This document shows positions 42,216 to 50,316 of a DNA stretch of 64,000 nt, one piece after another. Below the pieces are notes generated by a model. The model was not told where the DNA came from, searched no databases, and saw only the letters and a program-made list of their open reading frames with translations. The position numbers and the translations under genes are program-made. Source of the stretch: Kitasatospora indigofera (GTDB lineage: Bacteria > Actinomycetota > Actinomycetes > Streptomycetales > Streptomycetaceae); contig NZ_BNBO01000021.1 of NCBI RefSeq assembly GCF_014655955.1, positions 62,001-126,000 on the forward strand, written 5' to 3'. The number at the start of each line of letters is the position of its first letter. The stretch's first letter is position 1.

Positions 42216-45200
42216 TCAGCGGGCGAGCAGGGCCGCCTCCGCGACGTCCGGGTCCGGGTGGGCCTGCCAGCGGGCCAGTTCCTCCTGCCAGTGCGGGGGC
42301 CAGGACTCCCGCCCGCCGATGGTGCTGACGAGCTCCACGGCGAGCGCGGCGGCGGCGGTCGTGGCGCGGGCCCGGAGATGCTGGAGCACCGCCAGGGCGG
42401 CCTCGGGCGGCGGGCGGTCGTCCCAGGCGAGGCCGGAGTCCTGGGCGACCTGGGCCAGCCGGAGCGGATGGCCCTCCGCCAGGTCGAGGCAGCGGTCCCA
42501 GAGGTGCGGCGCCGGATCGCCGGCCGTCAGGGCGCGGACCGCGACGATCTGCGCCGCGCGCGCCGCCCGGCCCGTCAGGCCGGCCCGGGTGAGCGGCTCG
42601 ACCAGGCCGTCCAGCAGTTCCGGCGCCAGGGTGCCGAAGGTGCCGCCGGCCAGTCCGGCCAGCCGCAGCCGGGCCTGCTCCCGTCGGCCGTCGCCCCCGG
42701 TGGCCAGCTCGGCCAGCCGGGAGACCACCTCCGGCCACCGGGCCCGCACGGCCGGCTCCTCCGGGCGGAGGGAGAACACCGTCGCGGCCTTCCGCCAGAC
42801 CCGGTCCGCCCGGCCGAAGGCCAGCAGCTGCGCCGCCGCCGCGCGGGCCGCCGCCTCGCCGGTACGGCCGCGCCGGACCACCGCGCCGAAGGCGTCCTCC
42901 ACCACGTCCGGGTCGGGATGGACCGCCGCCGCTGCCAGGAACTCCTCCCACGCCGCCCGCGCCGGTCCGGGCAGCGGACGCGCGCGGGCCGCCAGCACCG
43001 CCTCCCGCACGGCGGGTTCACCGAGCCATCCGTGCAGCCGGTCGCCCACACCCGGCCGGTCGAGCAGGCACACCATCAGCTCGCCCAGCGCCGCCCGCAC
43101 ATCGCGGTGCAGGCCCGGGTGGTCCCAGACGGCGACGGCCGTCCGGGCAGCCGCGTCCGGCGGGAGGTCGGCGAGGGCCCGGGCGAGCTCCTTGCCGACG
43201 CCGACCGGGAGGTCCGGCGCGAGCAGCGTCCCGCGCAGCAGCGCCACGGCCTCGCCGTCCGGCGTGCGGGCGAGCACCCGGCGCAGGCCGCGGGCGGCGG
43301 CCCGGCCGCGGACCCCGCCGCCCAGCTGGGCGAGCAGCACGGGCAGGGTCCTCGCGGGATCGCCGACCTCCGCCAGCCGCAGCAGGGCCGCGGCGGCCAC
43401 CGGCTGCGGTGCCCGGCCGATCACCTCCAGCAGGTCGGAGGGGTCGGTGAGGACGGCGGCGGCGGCCGTGCGCAGCGTGATCGTCCGGTCCTCGCCGTGG
43501 GCCAGGGGCGCCACCAGCGCGGTGTGCAGGGCCCGGTCCGTACGGGAGGCGTCCGCGGGGAGGGCCGGCACCCAGGGCAGCGCGAGCCGGCGATGGGCGG
43601 TCAGGACGGGGCCGATCAGGTCGGTCCGTCGCCGGACCAGCACCCGCCACACCTCGTCCGTCGCGGCGAGGGCCGGGTCGGCCCGGACCACCTGCTCGCA
43701 GCGGCGCTCCCGGGTCCACTTCTTCCGCAGCAGCAGCCGGACCGCGCGGGCGCGGACCGCGAGGTCGTCCTCGCCGTTCACGATCCCCAGCGACCAGTGA
43801 TCGACCACCTGAAGGCGGGGAAGCATCTCCGCCGCCGACAGCAGCCGCTCCGGCCCGCGCAGCCGGGGGTCCGAACGCAGGCGTGCCCAGACCTTCCACG
43901 CGAAGGGCCGGTGCCCGACCAATGGCCCGACCGGCTCGGTGCAGCGCGGGTGTTCCCGCAGCTGGGCGAGGACGGCCAGCAGTTCGGCGACCCGGCCGGT
44001 GTCGCGGGCCCCGGCGGCCTGACGGATCGTCCGGGCGAGCCAGCGCGCGGTGGCGTCGAGGCAGCGCGCGGTCGAGTCGCGTGCCTGGAGGACGGTCATG
44101 GCCGCGTCGCGCAGGACGTCCTCCGGCACGGCGGCGAGGAACTCCTCCGGCGTCTCGGCCGCCCGGAGCAGCGCGAGCTCCCGGACCTCGGGGTGGTCGT
44201 GCCAGGCCCGTTCGCTGCGCCGCAGCACCCGGGCGTACTCGGCGGGATCGCCGTTGAGCGCGGCGCACTGGAGCAGCGCCGACCAGCCGTAGCAGCGCAT
44301 GTGCCGGCTGTGGTCCCCGGCCAGCCGGGCGAGCCGGTCCTCGGCCTCGGCGAGGGGAAGGAACCTGACCGTGGCGGCCAGGCGGTTCTCCCGGCCCTTC
44401 CGGCCGGCCAGGTGGTCGCGCACCACGAGGGCCCGTTCCCGCGGGTCGAGGGCGAGCAGCAGCGGACCGTGCGGGCGGTTGCGCGGCTGGGCGGCGAGCA
44501 GTTCACGGGCGACGCGGTGCCGCTCGGACGGTTCGAGCAGCTGGAGCACGGGCTCGGGCCTCGGCTGCCGGAACGGGCCGAGGGGTGCTCGCGGACGGCA
44601 GGCCCTGGCGAGCAGGGCCAGCTCCTCGGCCGGCAGGGCACGCAGGGCCCGGCGGACCCGCTCCGGCAGTTCGCCGGCCGGAACGGGCAGGTCGACCGCG
44701 TTCCGCCGGACGGTGGCCACCAGCGCGGCCGGTTCGGCGAGCAGGTGGACGACGGCCTCGGCGGGCAGCAGGTCCGGGCGGTGGTGGAGGACGGCCAGTC
44801 CGGCCCCCCGGTCGCGGCGGGCCGCCCCGGTGATCAGCCGGTCGCGCTGCCGGACGGGGAGCCGGGCGTCGGCGGGTCGGTCGGCCTGGTGCAGCAGGTA
44901 CTCCGTCAGCGCGCGGGGGGCGGTCCGGGCGAGCGAGCAGAGGACTCCCTCGGGAACGGGCAGCCGGGGCAGCCAGGCGTCGACCAGGGCGGGGGTGCAG
45001 GCGGGCAGGAGCCGGGCCGCCTCCTGGCCGCCGTGGAGCTGGTCCACCTCGGGGAGCAGGCGGTCGGCGAGGGCGTGGCGCCTGCTCCGGCGGAGCAGCC
45101 GGTAGAGGGCGTGCCGGTGGGCCCGCGGCGCCGTGCGGGCGACCTCGGCCAGGACCTCGTCCGGGACGGGCAGCCGGCCGGCGGCCGCCAGGGCGCGGGG

Positions 45201-45431
45201 GCGGAGCAGCGGATCGTGGAGAGCCGTGACGACTCTCGCCAGGTCGCGCCGGACCACGGCGAAGAAGAGTGCGGTGTGCCGGTCCTGGGAGTCGCCGGAG
45301 TCGAGGGCCGCGCGCAGCTCCTCGTACGCGTCAGGGGCAAGGGCCCTGGCGTGGTGTGCGAGAGCGGCCTGGCGCGCGGGCCGGGGGAGCCGGTCGAACA
45401 GGGCGGGATGCTGGGGAACGTCGTAGGTCAT
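42216..45431 (-). CDS. Large HEAT-like alpha-solenoid protein of unknown function
   Basis: 1071 residues, almost entirely Ala/Leu/Arg-rich helical hairpins of 35-45 residues with Pro at hairpin ends (for example LLPACTPALVDAWLPRLPVPEG and HPDPDVVEDAFGAVVRRG). The repeats look like degenerate HEAT/ARM units. No catalytic domain, signal peptide or membrane helix is seen. Such solenoids serve as protein- or nucleic-acid-binding scaffolds. It starts at ATG 45431 (MTYDVPQHP); a GTG nine bases earlier is also in frame. It is divergent from the DUF4288-like gene with a 240-bp gap. No neighbour indicates a function. Confidence 0.72.
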   Translation of the reverse strand: MTYDVPQHPALFDRLPRPARQAALAHHARALAPDAYEELRAALDSGDSQDRHTALFFAVVRRDLARVVTALHDPLLRPRALAAAGRLPVPDEVLAEVARTAPRAHRHALYRLLRRSRRHALADRLLPEVDQLHGGQEAARLLPACTPALVDAWLPRLPVPEGVLCSLARTAPRALTEYLLHQADRPADARLPVRQRDRLITGAARRDRGAGLAVLHHRPDLLPAEAVVHLLAEPAALVATVRRNAVDLPVPAGELPERVRRALRALPAEELALLARACRPRAPLGPFRQPRPEPVLQLLEPSERHRVARELLAAQPRNRPHGPLLLALDPRERALVVRDHLAGRKGRENRLAATVRFLPLAEAEDRLARLAGDHSRHMRCYGWSALLQCAALNGDPAEYARVLRRSERAWHDHPEVRELALLRAAETPEEFLAAVPEDVLRDAAMTVLQARDSTARCLDATARWLARTIRQAAGARDTGRVAELLAVLAQLREHPRCTEPVGPLVGHRPFAWKVWARLRSDPRLRGPERLLSAAEMLPRLQVVDHWSLGIVNGEDDLAVRARAVRLLLRKKWTRERRCEQVVRADPALAATDEVWRVLVRRRTDLIGPVLTAHRRLALPWVPALPADASRTDRALHTALVAPLAHGEDRTITLRTAAAAVLTDPSDLLEVIGRAPQPVAAAALLRLAEVGDPARTLPVLLAQLGGGVRGRAAARGLRRVLARTPDGEAVALLRGTLLAPDLPVGVGKELARALADLPPDAAARTAVAVWDHPGLHRDVRAALGELMVCLLDRPGVGDRLHGWLGEPAVREAVLAARARPLPGPARAAWEEFLAAAAVHPDPDVVEDAFGAVVRRGRTGEAAARAAAAQLLAFGRADRVWRKAATVFSLRPEEPAVRARWPEVVSRLAELATGGDGRREQARLRLAGLAGGTFGTLAPELLDGLVEPLTRAGLTGRAARAAQIVAVRALTAGDPAPHLWDRCLDLAEGHPLRLAQVAQDSGLAWDDRPPPEAALAVLQHLRARATTAAAALAVELVSTIGGRESWPPHWQEELARWQAHPDPDVAEAALLAR

Positions 45432-45671
45432 CGCGATCACCGGGAGTTCGCGAGGCCAGCCTTTCGGATCATCATGGGCGTGATCATGGCGTCGGCCCCG
45501 GCGGTGCGCAACCGGTTTTCCGTACCTGACGCGGGGCGCAGGGCCCGATCCTCCGGTCACGGGGTGGTAGGGAGGAAGCGAACCCGACCAGGGGCGGGCC
45601 CGGCCGTGCGCCGGGTCCGCCCCTCCGGGGTGAGGGTGCCCCGGAGACGACGCAGCGGAGAGCGTGGCGCA

Positions 45672-46004
45672 ATGAATCAAGAGCCGAAGGCGTGGTACAG
45701 CGCCAGAACCTTCTACCGATGGCTGCCCTGGGAGAACCGGCCCTACGAGGAGCGCGTCGTGCTGTTCCGCGCCCGGTCCCTCGACGAGGCGATCGGGCTG
45801 GCCGAGCGGGAGGCGGCGGAGTACGCCGGGGAGAGCGACTTCGAAGTCCTCGACATGGTGCAGGCCCACCGGATCTCCGACGGTGACGAGGAGTTGGGCG
45901 TGGGGACGGAGGTGTTCTCCAAACTGCACGCGCTCGACCTCACGGCGGACGAGTTCCTCGACCGCTACGACTCGGGACCGGCACACACGCAGATCAGCGA
46001 CTGA
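45672..46004 (+). CDS. DUF4288-like protein
   Basis: 110 residues, soluble. WYSARTFYRW, YEERVVLFRARSLDEAIGLAEREA and FEVLDMVQAHRI fit the short DUF4288 fold (a strand, then an E-x-V-L-F/I-A-x-S-x-x-EA helix). ATG 45672 follows GGAGAG at ten bases. The role is unknown; in other bacteria such genes sit near toxin-immunity or HEAT-repeat genes, and here it is divergent from a HEAT-like gene, but no further link is visible. Confidence 0.65.
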   Translation: MNQEPKAWYSARTFYRWLPWENRPYEERVVLFRARSLDEAIGLAEREAAEYAGESDFEVLDMVQAHRISDGDEELGVGTEVFSKLHALDLTADEFLDRYDSGPAHTQISD

Positions 46005-46075
46005 GCCACCGCCCGGCGTCCGGCCCGGCTCTGACCAACAGCGTGGGTGGGACCGGGCCGGACGCGTGGGTCGTC

Positions 46076-46139
46076 CGGCACCTCGCCGGCCGGGCACCTC
46101 GCCGGCCCGGCACGTCGCCGACCGGGCACCTTGCCGGCC
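46076..46139 (+). repeat. 16-bp tandem repeat, 4 copies
   Basis: Four units (46076-46091, 46092-46107, 46108-46123, 46124-46139) with core GGCACCTCGCCGGCC, in the 251-bp gap between the convergent DUF4288-like and Nudix genes. Units differ at one to three positions. Confidence 0.8.
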
Positions 46140-46255
46140 GTCGCCCGACGGGCACCGGACGCACGGTCGGCGGGGAACCGGCCCGCCGCGCGGGCGGAGG
46201 CCACGGCTGTGCGCTGCCCGGACGCCCGTGCCCGGGGGCGCCCGGCCGGTTCGGG

Positions 46256-46786
46256 TCAGGGCCGGCGGGCGAGGAGTTGGAGCAGGCCCGTGAGGGCCAC
46301 GCCGGCGACGATCTCGCGCCGGTTGATCATGGCCTGGACGCGGTCGAGGGGGATCCACTCGATGCGGTCCGCCTCGTGGGTGTCGACGGGCGGGGCGACG
46401 AACTCGGCGCCCCGGGCCAGGAAGACGTGGTGCTCGGCGTTGCTCATCCCGCCGACCGGCTGGGTGTAGACGAGCGGCTCCACCGCGCCGACGCGCCAGC
46501 CGGTCTCCTCCTCGACCTCGCGGACGGCGGCGGCCGCGACCTCCTCACCGTCCTCGACGATGCCGCAGGGGATCTCCCAGTTCCAGGTGTCGGTGGTGAA
46601 GCGGTGGCGCCACATCATCAGCACCTCGTCCCGCTCGTTCAGGACGACCGTCGCCGCGACCGGTGCCCAGCGCACCAGGTGGTGCTCGTAGCGGGGGTAC
46701 CCGGGCGGCTCGACGTCGACCAGGGCCAGCTCCATCCACGGGCTGCTGTAGACGGTGCGGCTGCCGTGGATCGTCCACTCGCTCAA
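46256..46786 (-). CDS. Nudix hydrolase
   Basis: 176 residues. The Nudix box GIVEDGEEVAAAAVREVEEETGW (in pieces GIVEDGEEVAAAA and REVEEETGW) matches Gx5Ex7REUxEExGU. EHHLVRWAPVAATVVLNERDEVLMMWRHRF before it and YTQPVGGMSNAEHHVFLARG after it resemble the ADP-ribose/NDP-sugar pyrophosphatase branch. The start is TTG 46786 with GAGAGG five bases upstream. Cytoplasmic housecleaning enzyme; substrate not assignable. Confidence 0.9.
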   Translation of the reverse strand: MSEWTIHGSRTVYSSPWMELALVDVEPPGYPRYEHHLVRWAPVAATVVLNERDEVLMMWRHRFTTDTWNWEIPCGIVEDGEEVAAAAVREVEEETGWRVGAVEPLVYTQPVGGMSNAEHHVFLARGAEFVAPPVDTHEADRIEWIPLDRVQAMINRREIVAGVALTGLLQLLARRP

Positions 46787-47165
46787 CGGGACCTCTCAGG
46801 AATGTCGACGCCGGTGGGCGTCATCCTGTCAGAGGTCCTTCCCCGGCGGCGAGGCGCGCCCTGCCCGCCGGTGAGCAGCCGGAACGGCGGGCCGGGAGCC
46901 CGGCACCGCCCCGCCCGGCCCGTCGGAACGGCGGCCGCGCGGGGCTCCGGAATGCACGGTCCCGCCGGGGGGAGTGAACTCACGGAGGGTAATCACCGGG
47001 CCGAAGTACGCGGTCGAATCGGGCATTTCAGGATTTTGCCGTGGTTGCATTCCAGGGGTGGCGTCCGGGCGATCTCTTTACTCTCCCGATCTTGCTGATC
47101 GGCCCGTGATCTGGATGTAATGGTTCTCTCTTCAGCAGGTGCATGCCACAGGAAAGCTGTTCCAC
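46787..47165. other. Intergenic region before the two-component genes
   Basis: 379 bp without a gene. The right third is AT-richer and carries the kinase-gene promoter. Elsewhere only GC-rich sequence with no motif recognised. Confidence 0.5.
47086..47121 (+). promoter_or_regulatory. Promoter and palindrome of the two-component operon
   Basis: TTGCTG (47092-47097) and TGTAAT (47116-47121) are 18 bp apart. The -35 box lies in the loop of CCGATC-TTGCT-GATCGG (47086-47102), a perfect inverted repeat suited to a dimeric regulator, so autoregulation is possible. Confidence 0.5.
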
Positions 47166-47987
47166 GTGACTCATCACACACCCCCGGACGTCACGCAGTC
47201 ACCGGCCGCACGACGGAACCGGAACGCGGGCGCGGCGCGTCCCCGTGCCCGGCGGGGCGAGGCCGACGCCGCCCTGCTGTCCGTCGGGCCCGCCCTGCTG
47301 GACGCGCCCGGCGGCCGGTACCTGACCGATGCGGGTGTCCGCCGGCACGAGCGGCGCAACACGCTGCACACCCTGTACGGGCTGATGGAACTCGCCAGAC
47401 ACGCGGAGAGACGGCCCGAGCTGATCGCCGCGACGCCCGGCGTTCCGCTCGTCGCGGTCTCCGAGGTCCTGGCCCGGGTCGAAGACCCGCTGGTTCGGGC
47501 CCAGTTGGTGGGGAAGCTGCTCGCCGCCGCGGAGCGCGGGGTGCGGCTGCGGCTCAGCCCCGACGCCTCGCTGCCGAGCTGTCCCGTCCGGGCCGGTGAG
47601 ATCGTCACCGTGCTCGGCAACCTGATCGACAACGCCACGGACGCGGTGCTGGAGTCCGGCCGGGCCGACCCCTGGGTCGAGGTCGGGCTCGGGCTGGCCG
47701 CGGGCGCGGTCGAGCTGCGGGTGGCCGACAACGGGCCGGGCGTCGCACCGCACCTGCGGCAGTCGGTCTTCGGCCTGGGCTTCTCCACCAAGCGGCGCGC
47801 GGACGCACCGAACCGCGGGCTCGGCCTGGCGCTCGTCCGGGCCGTCGCCGAGGAGCGGGGCGGTTCGGTCACGGTGGCCGGGCGGGAGGGCGGCGGCGCC
47901 GTCTTCACCGTGCGGGTGCCGGCCGCCCCGCCGAGGTCCGCACGGACACCCGTGACCTCCCGGGGCGGCGAGCGGGGCGCGGCGTGA
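47166..47987 (+). CDS. Sensorless histidine kinase, CitA/DcuS-like
   Basis: 273 residues containing only a dimerisation/phosphoacceptor helix and an ATPase domain. RRHERRNTLHTLYGLMELA (residues 59-77) resembles the CitA/DcuS pattern HExxNxLHTLxGL, with His61 the probable phosphoacceptor. The ATPase has the N box NLIDNATDAV, G1 VADNGPGV, FGLGFSTK and G2 GLGLALV. The usual two transmembrane helices and the periplasmic and cytoplasmic PAS domains are missing, so the signal must be cytoplasmic or come from a partner. GTG 47166 has GGAAAG at nine bases; GTG 47139 would add nine residues. Its stop overlaps the regulator start by 4 bp. Confidence 0.85.
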   Translation: MTHHTPPDVTQSPAARRNRNAGAARPRARRGEADAALLSVGPALLDAPGGRYLTDAGVRRHERRNTLHTLYGLMELARHAERRPELIAATPGVPLVAVSEVLARVEDPLVRAQLVGKLLAAAERGVRLRLSPDASLPSCPVRAGEIVTVLGNLIDNATDAVLESGRADPWVEVGLGLAAGAVELRVADNGPGVAPHLRQSVFGLGFSTKRRADAPNRGLGLALVRAVAEERGGSVTVAGREGGGAVFTVRVPAAPPRSARTPVTSRGGERGAA

Positions 47988-48655
47988 TCGACGTCCTGGT
48001 CGTCGACGACGACTTCTACGTGGCGAGGATCAACGCCCACTACGTGTCCGAGGTCCCGGGCTTCCGGGTCGCCGGCATCGCGCACAGCGCGGCCCCCGCC
48101 CTCGCCGCCGTCGAGCGCGGCGGCATCGACCTGATCCTGCTCGACCAGCACCTGCCGAACGAGAGCGGACTCTCCCTCACCCGCCGGCTCCGGCAGCTCG
48201 GCCACGACATCGACGTCATCATGGTGACCGCCGACCGCCGGCCGGCCTCCGTCCGCGAGGCCATGCGGGCCGGCGTCCTGCACTACCTGGTCAAGCCGTT
48301 CACCAGCCAGGGGCTGCGCAGCAAGCTGGAGGCCTACGCCCAGGTGCGCGGCACCATCGACGACGGCACCGAGATGGACCAGGCCCGGATCGACCGGATG
48401 CTGGGCAGCCTGCGCACGCCCGAGGCCGCGCACTGCCTGCCCAAGGGGTACTCGGAGCGCACCGCCGAGCTGATCTCCTGCATCGTCACCGGGGCCGAGT
48501 GCCAGGTGTCCGCCCAGGAGGTCTCCGAGCAGGCCCGGATCAGCCGCTCCACGGCCCAGCGCTACCTCAAGTACCTGGCGGAGACCGGCACCTTGGAGAT
48601 GACCCTGCGCTACGGCGACAGCGGGCGGCCCGAGCACATGTACTCCGGCGGCTGA
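47984..48655 (+). CDS. CitB/DcuR-family response regulator
   Basis: 223 residues. Receiver domain: VLVVDDDFYVARI acidic pocket, phosphoacceptor Asp in LILLDQHLPN, Thr in IMVTA and Lys in YLVKPF. The C-terminal part has the helix-turn-helix VSAQEVSEQARISRSTAQRYLKYL, the form used by regulators of C4-dicarboxylate and citrate metabolism. Translationally coupled (GTGA) to the sensorless kinase. It probably controls the following biosynthetic genes; a 14-bp element repeated upstream of two units is the best candidate target. Confidence 0.92.
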   Translation: MIDVLVVDDDFYVARINAHYVSEVPGFRVAGIAHSAAPALAAVERGGIDLILLDQHLPNESGLSLTRRLRQLGHDIDVIMVTADRRPASVREAMRAGVLHYLVKPFTSQGLRSKLEAYAQVRGTIDDGTEMDQARIDRMLGSLRTPEAAHCLPKGYSERTAELISCIVTGAECQVSAQEVSEQARISRSTAQRYLKYLAETGTLEMTLRYGDSGRPEHMYSGG

Positions 48656-48765
48656 GGCCGACCGCGGCCGGGCCGGGGCAACGCCGGGGCATCTCCGGGG
48701 CCGCCGGACCGGTGTCCCGGCGCGGCCGGCCGGGGCCGCCGGGTGGAGCCCGACCGGCCGTTGGA

Positions 48766-48779
48766 CAAATGAGCAGAAC
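48766..48779 (+). promoter_or_regulatory. Shared 14-bp element, copy 1
   Basis: CAAATGAGCAGAAC lies 151 bp before the MFS gene start and recurs exactly at 53765-53778. Similarity continues loosely downstream (a CA-TTT stretch right after the box, and later AACG and TGA-CTAG positions). Candidate binding site for the adjacent CitB-like regulator. Confidence 0.6.
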
Positions 48780-48930
48780 CCACTTTCCGCAGTCAAGTCG
48801 GTTTGCGCTCACAACGATTGCGGCGCCCTCGTGATGACCTAGCCTCCAGGAAGAATCCAGAGCCAGGACCGAGGGCACAGGAATTTCCCAGGAATTTCCG
48901 CGCCAGGATGATGCGACAGGAAACCGATCC

Positions 48931-50163
48931 GTGCTGACCCGTATTCTTCCCCCGCCCGGACCCGCCAGGATGCTCACGTTCATCACCATGGTGATGGCCC
49001 TCGGGCAGGGGCTCTGGATGGCCATCAACGCGATCTACGCGGTGACGATGGTCCACCTCACGCCCGGCGAACTCGGCGTCAGCCTGGGCATCACGGCGGC
49101 CCTGGTCCTGGTGTCCAGCATCCCGCTGGGCCACCTCGCCGACCGGGCCGGGCCGCGGACCGTCCAGATGTGGTCGTTCCTGGCACTGGCCCCGCTGACC
49201 GCCGCGCTGCTGCTCGTCGAGGGCTTCTGGTCGTACCTGGTCGTCACCTCCGTCCAGGGGCTCGCCTACCGCTCCGGCAACAACGCCCGCAAGGCGATGA
49301 TCGCGGCCAACGTGCCGCAGGGCGACCGGGTCCGGGTGATGGCGTACATCCGGGCGGCACTCAACGTGACCATCGCGATCGGCGCCTGCCTGTCCGGCCT
49401 GGTCCTCGCCTGGGGCGCCCGGGCCGGCTACCAGGGGGCCGTGGTGCTCACCGCCGTCTGCTTCCTCGTCACCGGGCTGCTCACCGCCAAGGAGGCCCCG
49501 GTGCCACCGGTGCCGGCCTCGGCGGGCGCGGCCTTCGCGGTGCTGCGCGACGTGCCGTTCCTGATGTTCACCGCCCTGGACGGGCTGCTCGTCACGCACG
49601 CCCTGCTGCTCGACCTGGTGCTGCCGCTCTGGGTGATCCACCACACCGGCGCGCCGCGCTGGATGAGCGCGGTCATCCTGCTGATCAACACCGCCTTCGT
49701 GGTGGCCTTCCAGACCAGGGTGGCGCGCGGCACCGACAACCCGAGGTCGGCGTCCTGGGCGAGCCTCCAGGGCGCGGGCTGCGTGGCGGTCGCCTGCGTC
49801 GTGTTCGCCATGACCAGCGGCGCCGGCCTGGCCCTCGCCTGCGCCCTGCTGGTGCTGGGCGCCCTGCTGCACGCGCTCGGCGAGATCCGGCAGGCGGCGG
49901 GGAGCTGGACCATCGCCTTCGACCTCGCGCCCGACCACGCCCAGGGCCAGTACCAGGGCACCTACAAGATGGGCGGCGACATCGGCAAGATGTTCGCCCC
50001 CGCGGTCTTCGCCTGGCTGGTCATCGACCACGGCGCGGCCGGCTGGATCGTGCTGGGCGTCTCGTACGCCGTGCTGGGCGCCGCGATGCCGGCCGTGGTG
50101 GCCCGGGGCACCCGCTCCCGCGCCCGCGCCGCGGCGGCGGAGCCGGTCGCCGCGAGCGCCTGA
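48931..50163 (+). CDS. MFS transporter of the candidate cluster
   Basis: 410 residues, 12 helices. MLTFITMVMALGQGLWMAINAIYAV, PLGHLADRAGPRTVQ (motif A-like loop), YRSGNNARKAMIAANV and QGQYQGTYKMGGDIGKMFAPAVFAW (in pieces) place it among DHA1-like exporters. GTG 48931 has AGGAAA nine bases upstream. It lies directly behind the two-component system and a shared regulatory element, and in front of the propeller-RraA gene, so it is probably the export or self-protection gene of the cluster. Confidence 0.88.
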   Translation: MLTRILPPPGPARMLTFITMVMALGQGLWMAINAIYAVTMVHLTPGELGVSLGITAALVLVSSIPLGHLADRAGPRTVQMWSFLALAPLTAALLLVEGFWSYLVVTSVQGLAYRSGNNARKAMIAANVPQGDRVRVMAYIRAALNVTIAIGACLSGLVLAWGARAGYQGAVVLTAVCFLVTGLLTAKEAPVPPVPASAGAAFAVLRDVPFLMFTALDGLLVTHALLLDLVLPLWVIHHTGAPRWMSAVILLINTAFVVAFQTRVARGTDNPRSASWASLQGAGCVAVACVVFAMTSGAGLALACALLVLGALLHALGEIRQAAGSWTIAFDLAPDHAQGQYQGTYKMGGDIGKMFAPAVFAWLVIDHGAAGWIVLGVSYAVLGAAMPAVVARGTRSRARAAAAEPVAASA

Positions 50164-50243
50164 AGCCCGTCCCGGCCTGAAGCCCGTCCCGGCCTGAAGC
50201 CCGTCCCGGCCTGCGGTCCCGTGCCGGCCTGAGGCTCGTCCCG
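50158..50243 (+). repeat. 17-bp tandem repeat across the MFS stop codon
   Basis: Units GCCTGAAGCCCGTCCCG at 50158-50174, 50175-50191 and 50192-50208 are identical; a diverged 18-bp unit (50209-50226) and a near copy (50227-50243) follow. The first unit contains the MFS stop (TGA 50161). The TGAs at 50161, 50178 and 50195 fall in the three different frames. Confidence 0.88.
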
Positions 50244-50316
50244 CCCGACGGCCCCGCCCGGCCCCGCCCTTGCGCCGAGTACCCCCACCACCCTCACCCA
50301 CAGCGAAGGTTCACCC

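Noticed and set aside
42258..45670. Long plus-strand frame leading into the DUF4288-like gene
   Set aside because: Everything before ATG 45672 is antisense to the HEAT-like gene; the ribosome binding site and protein-like composition begin only at 45672.
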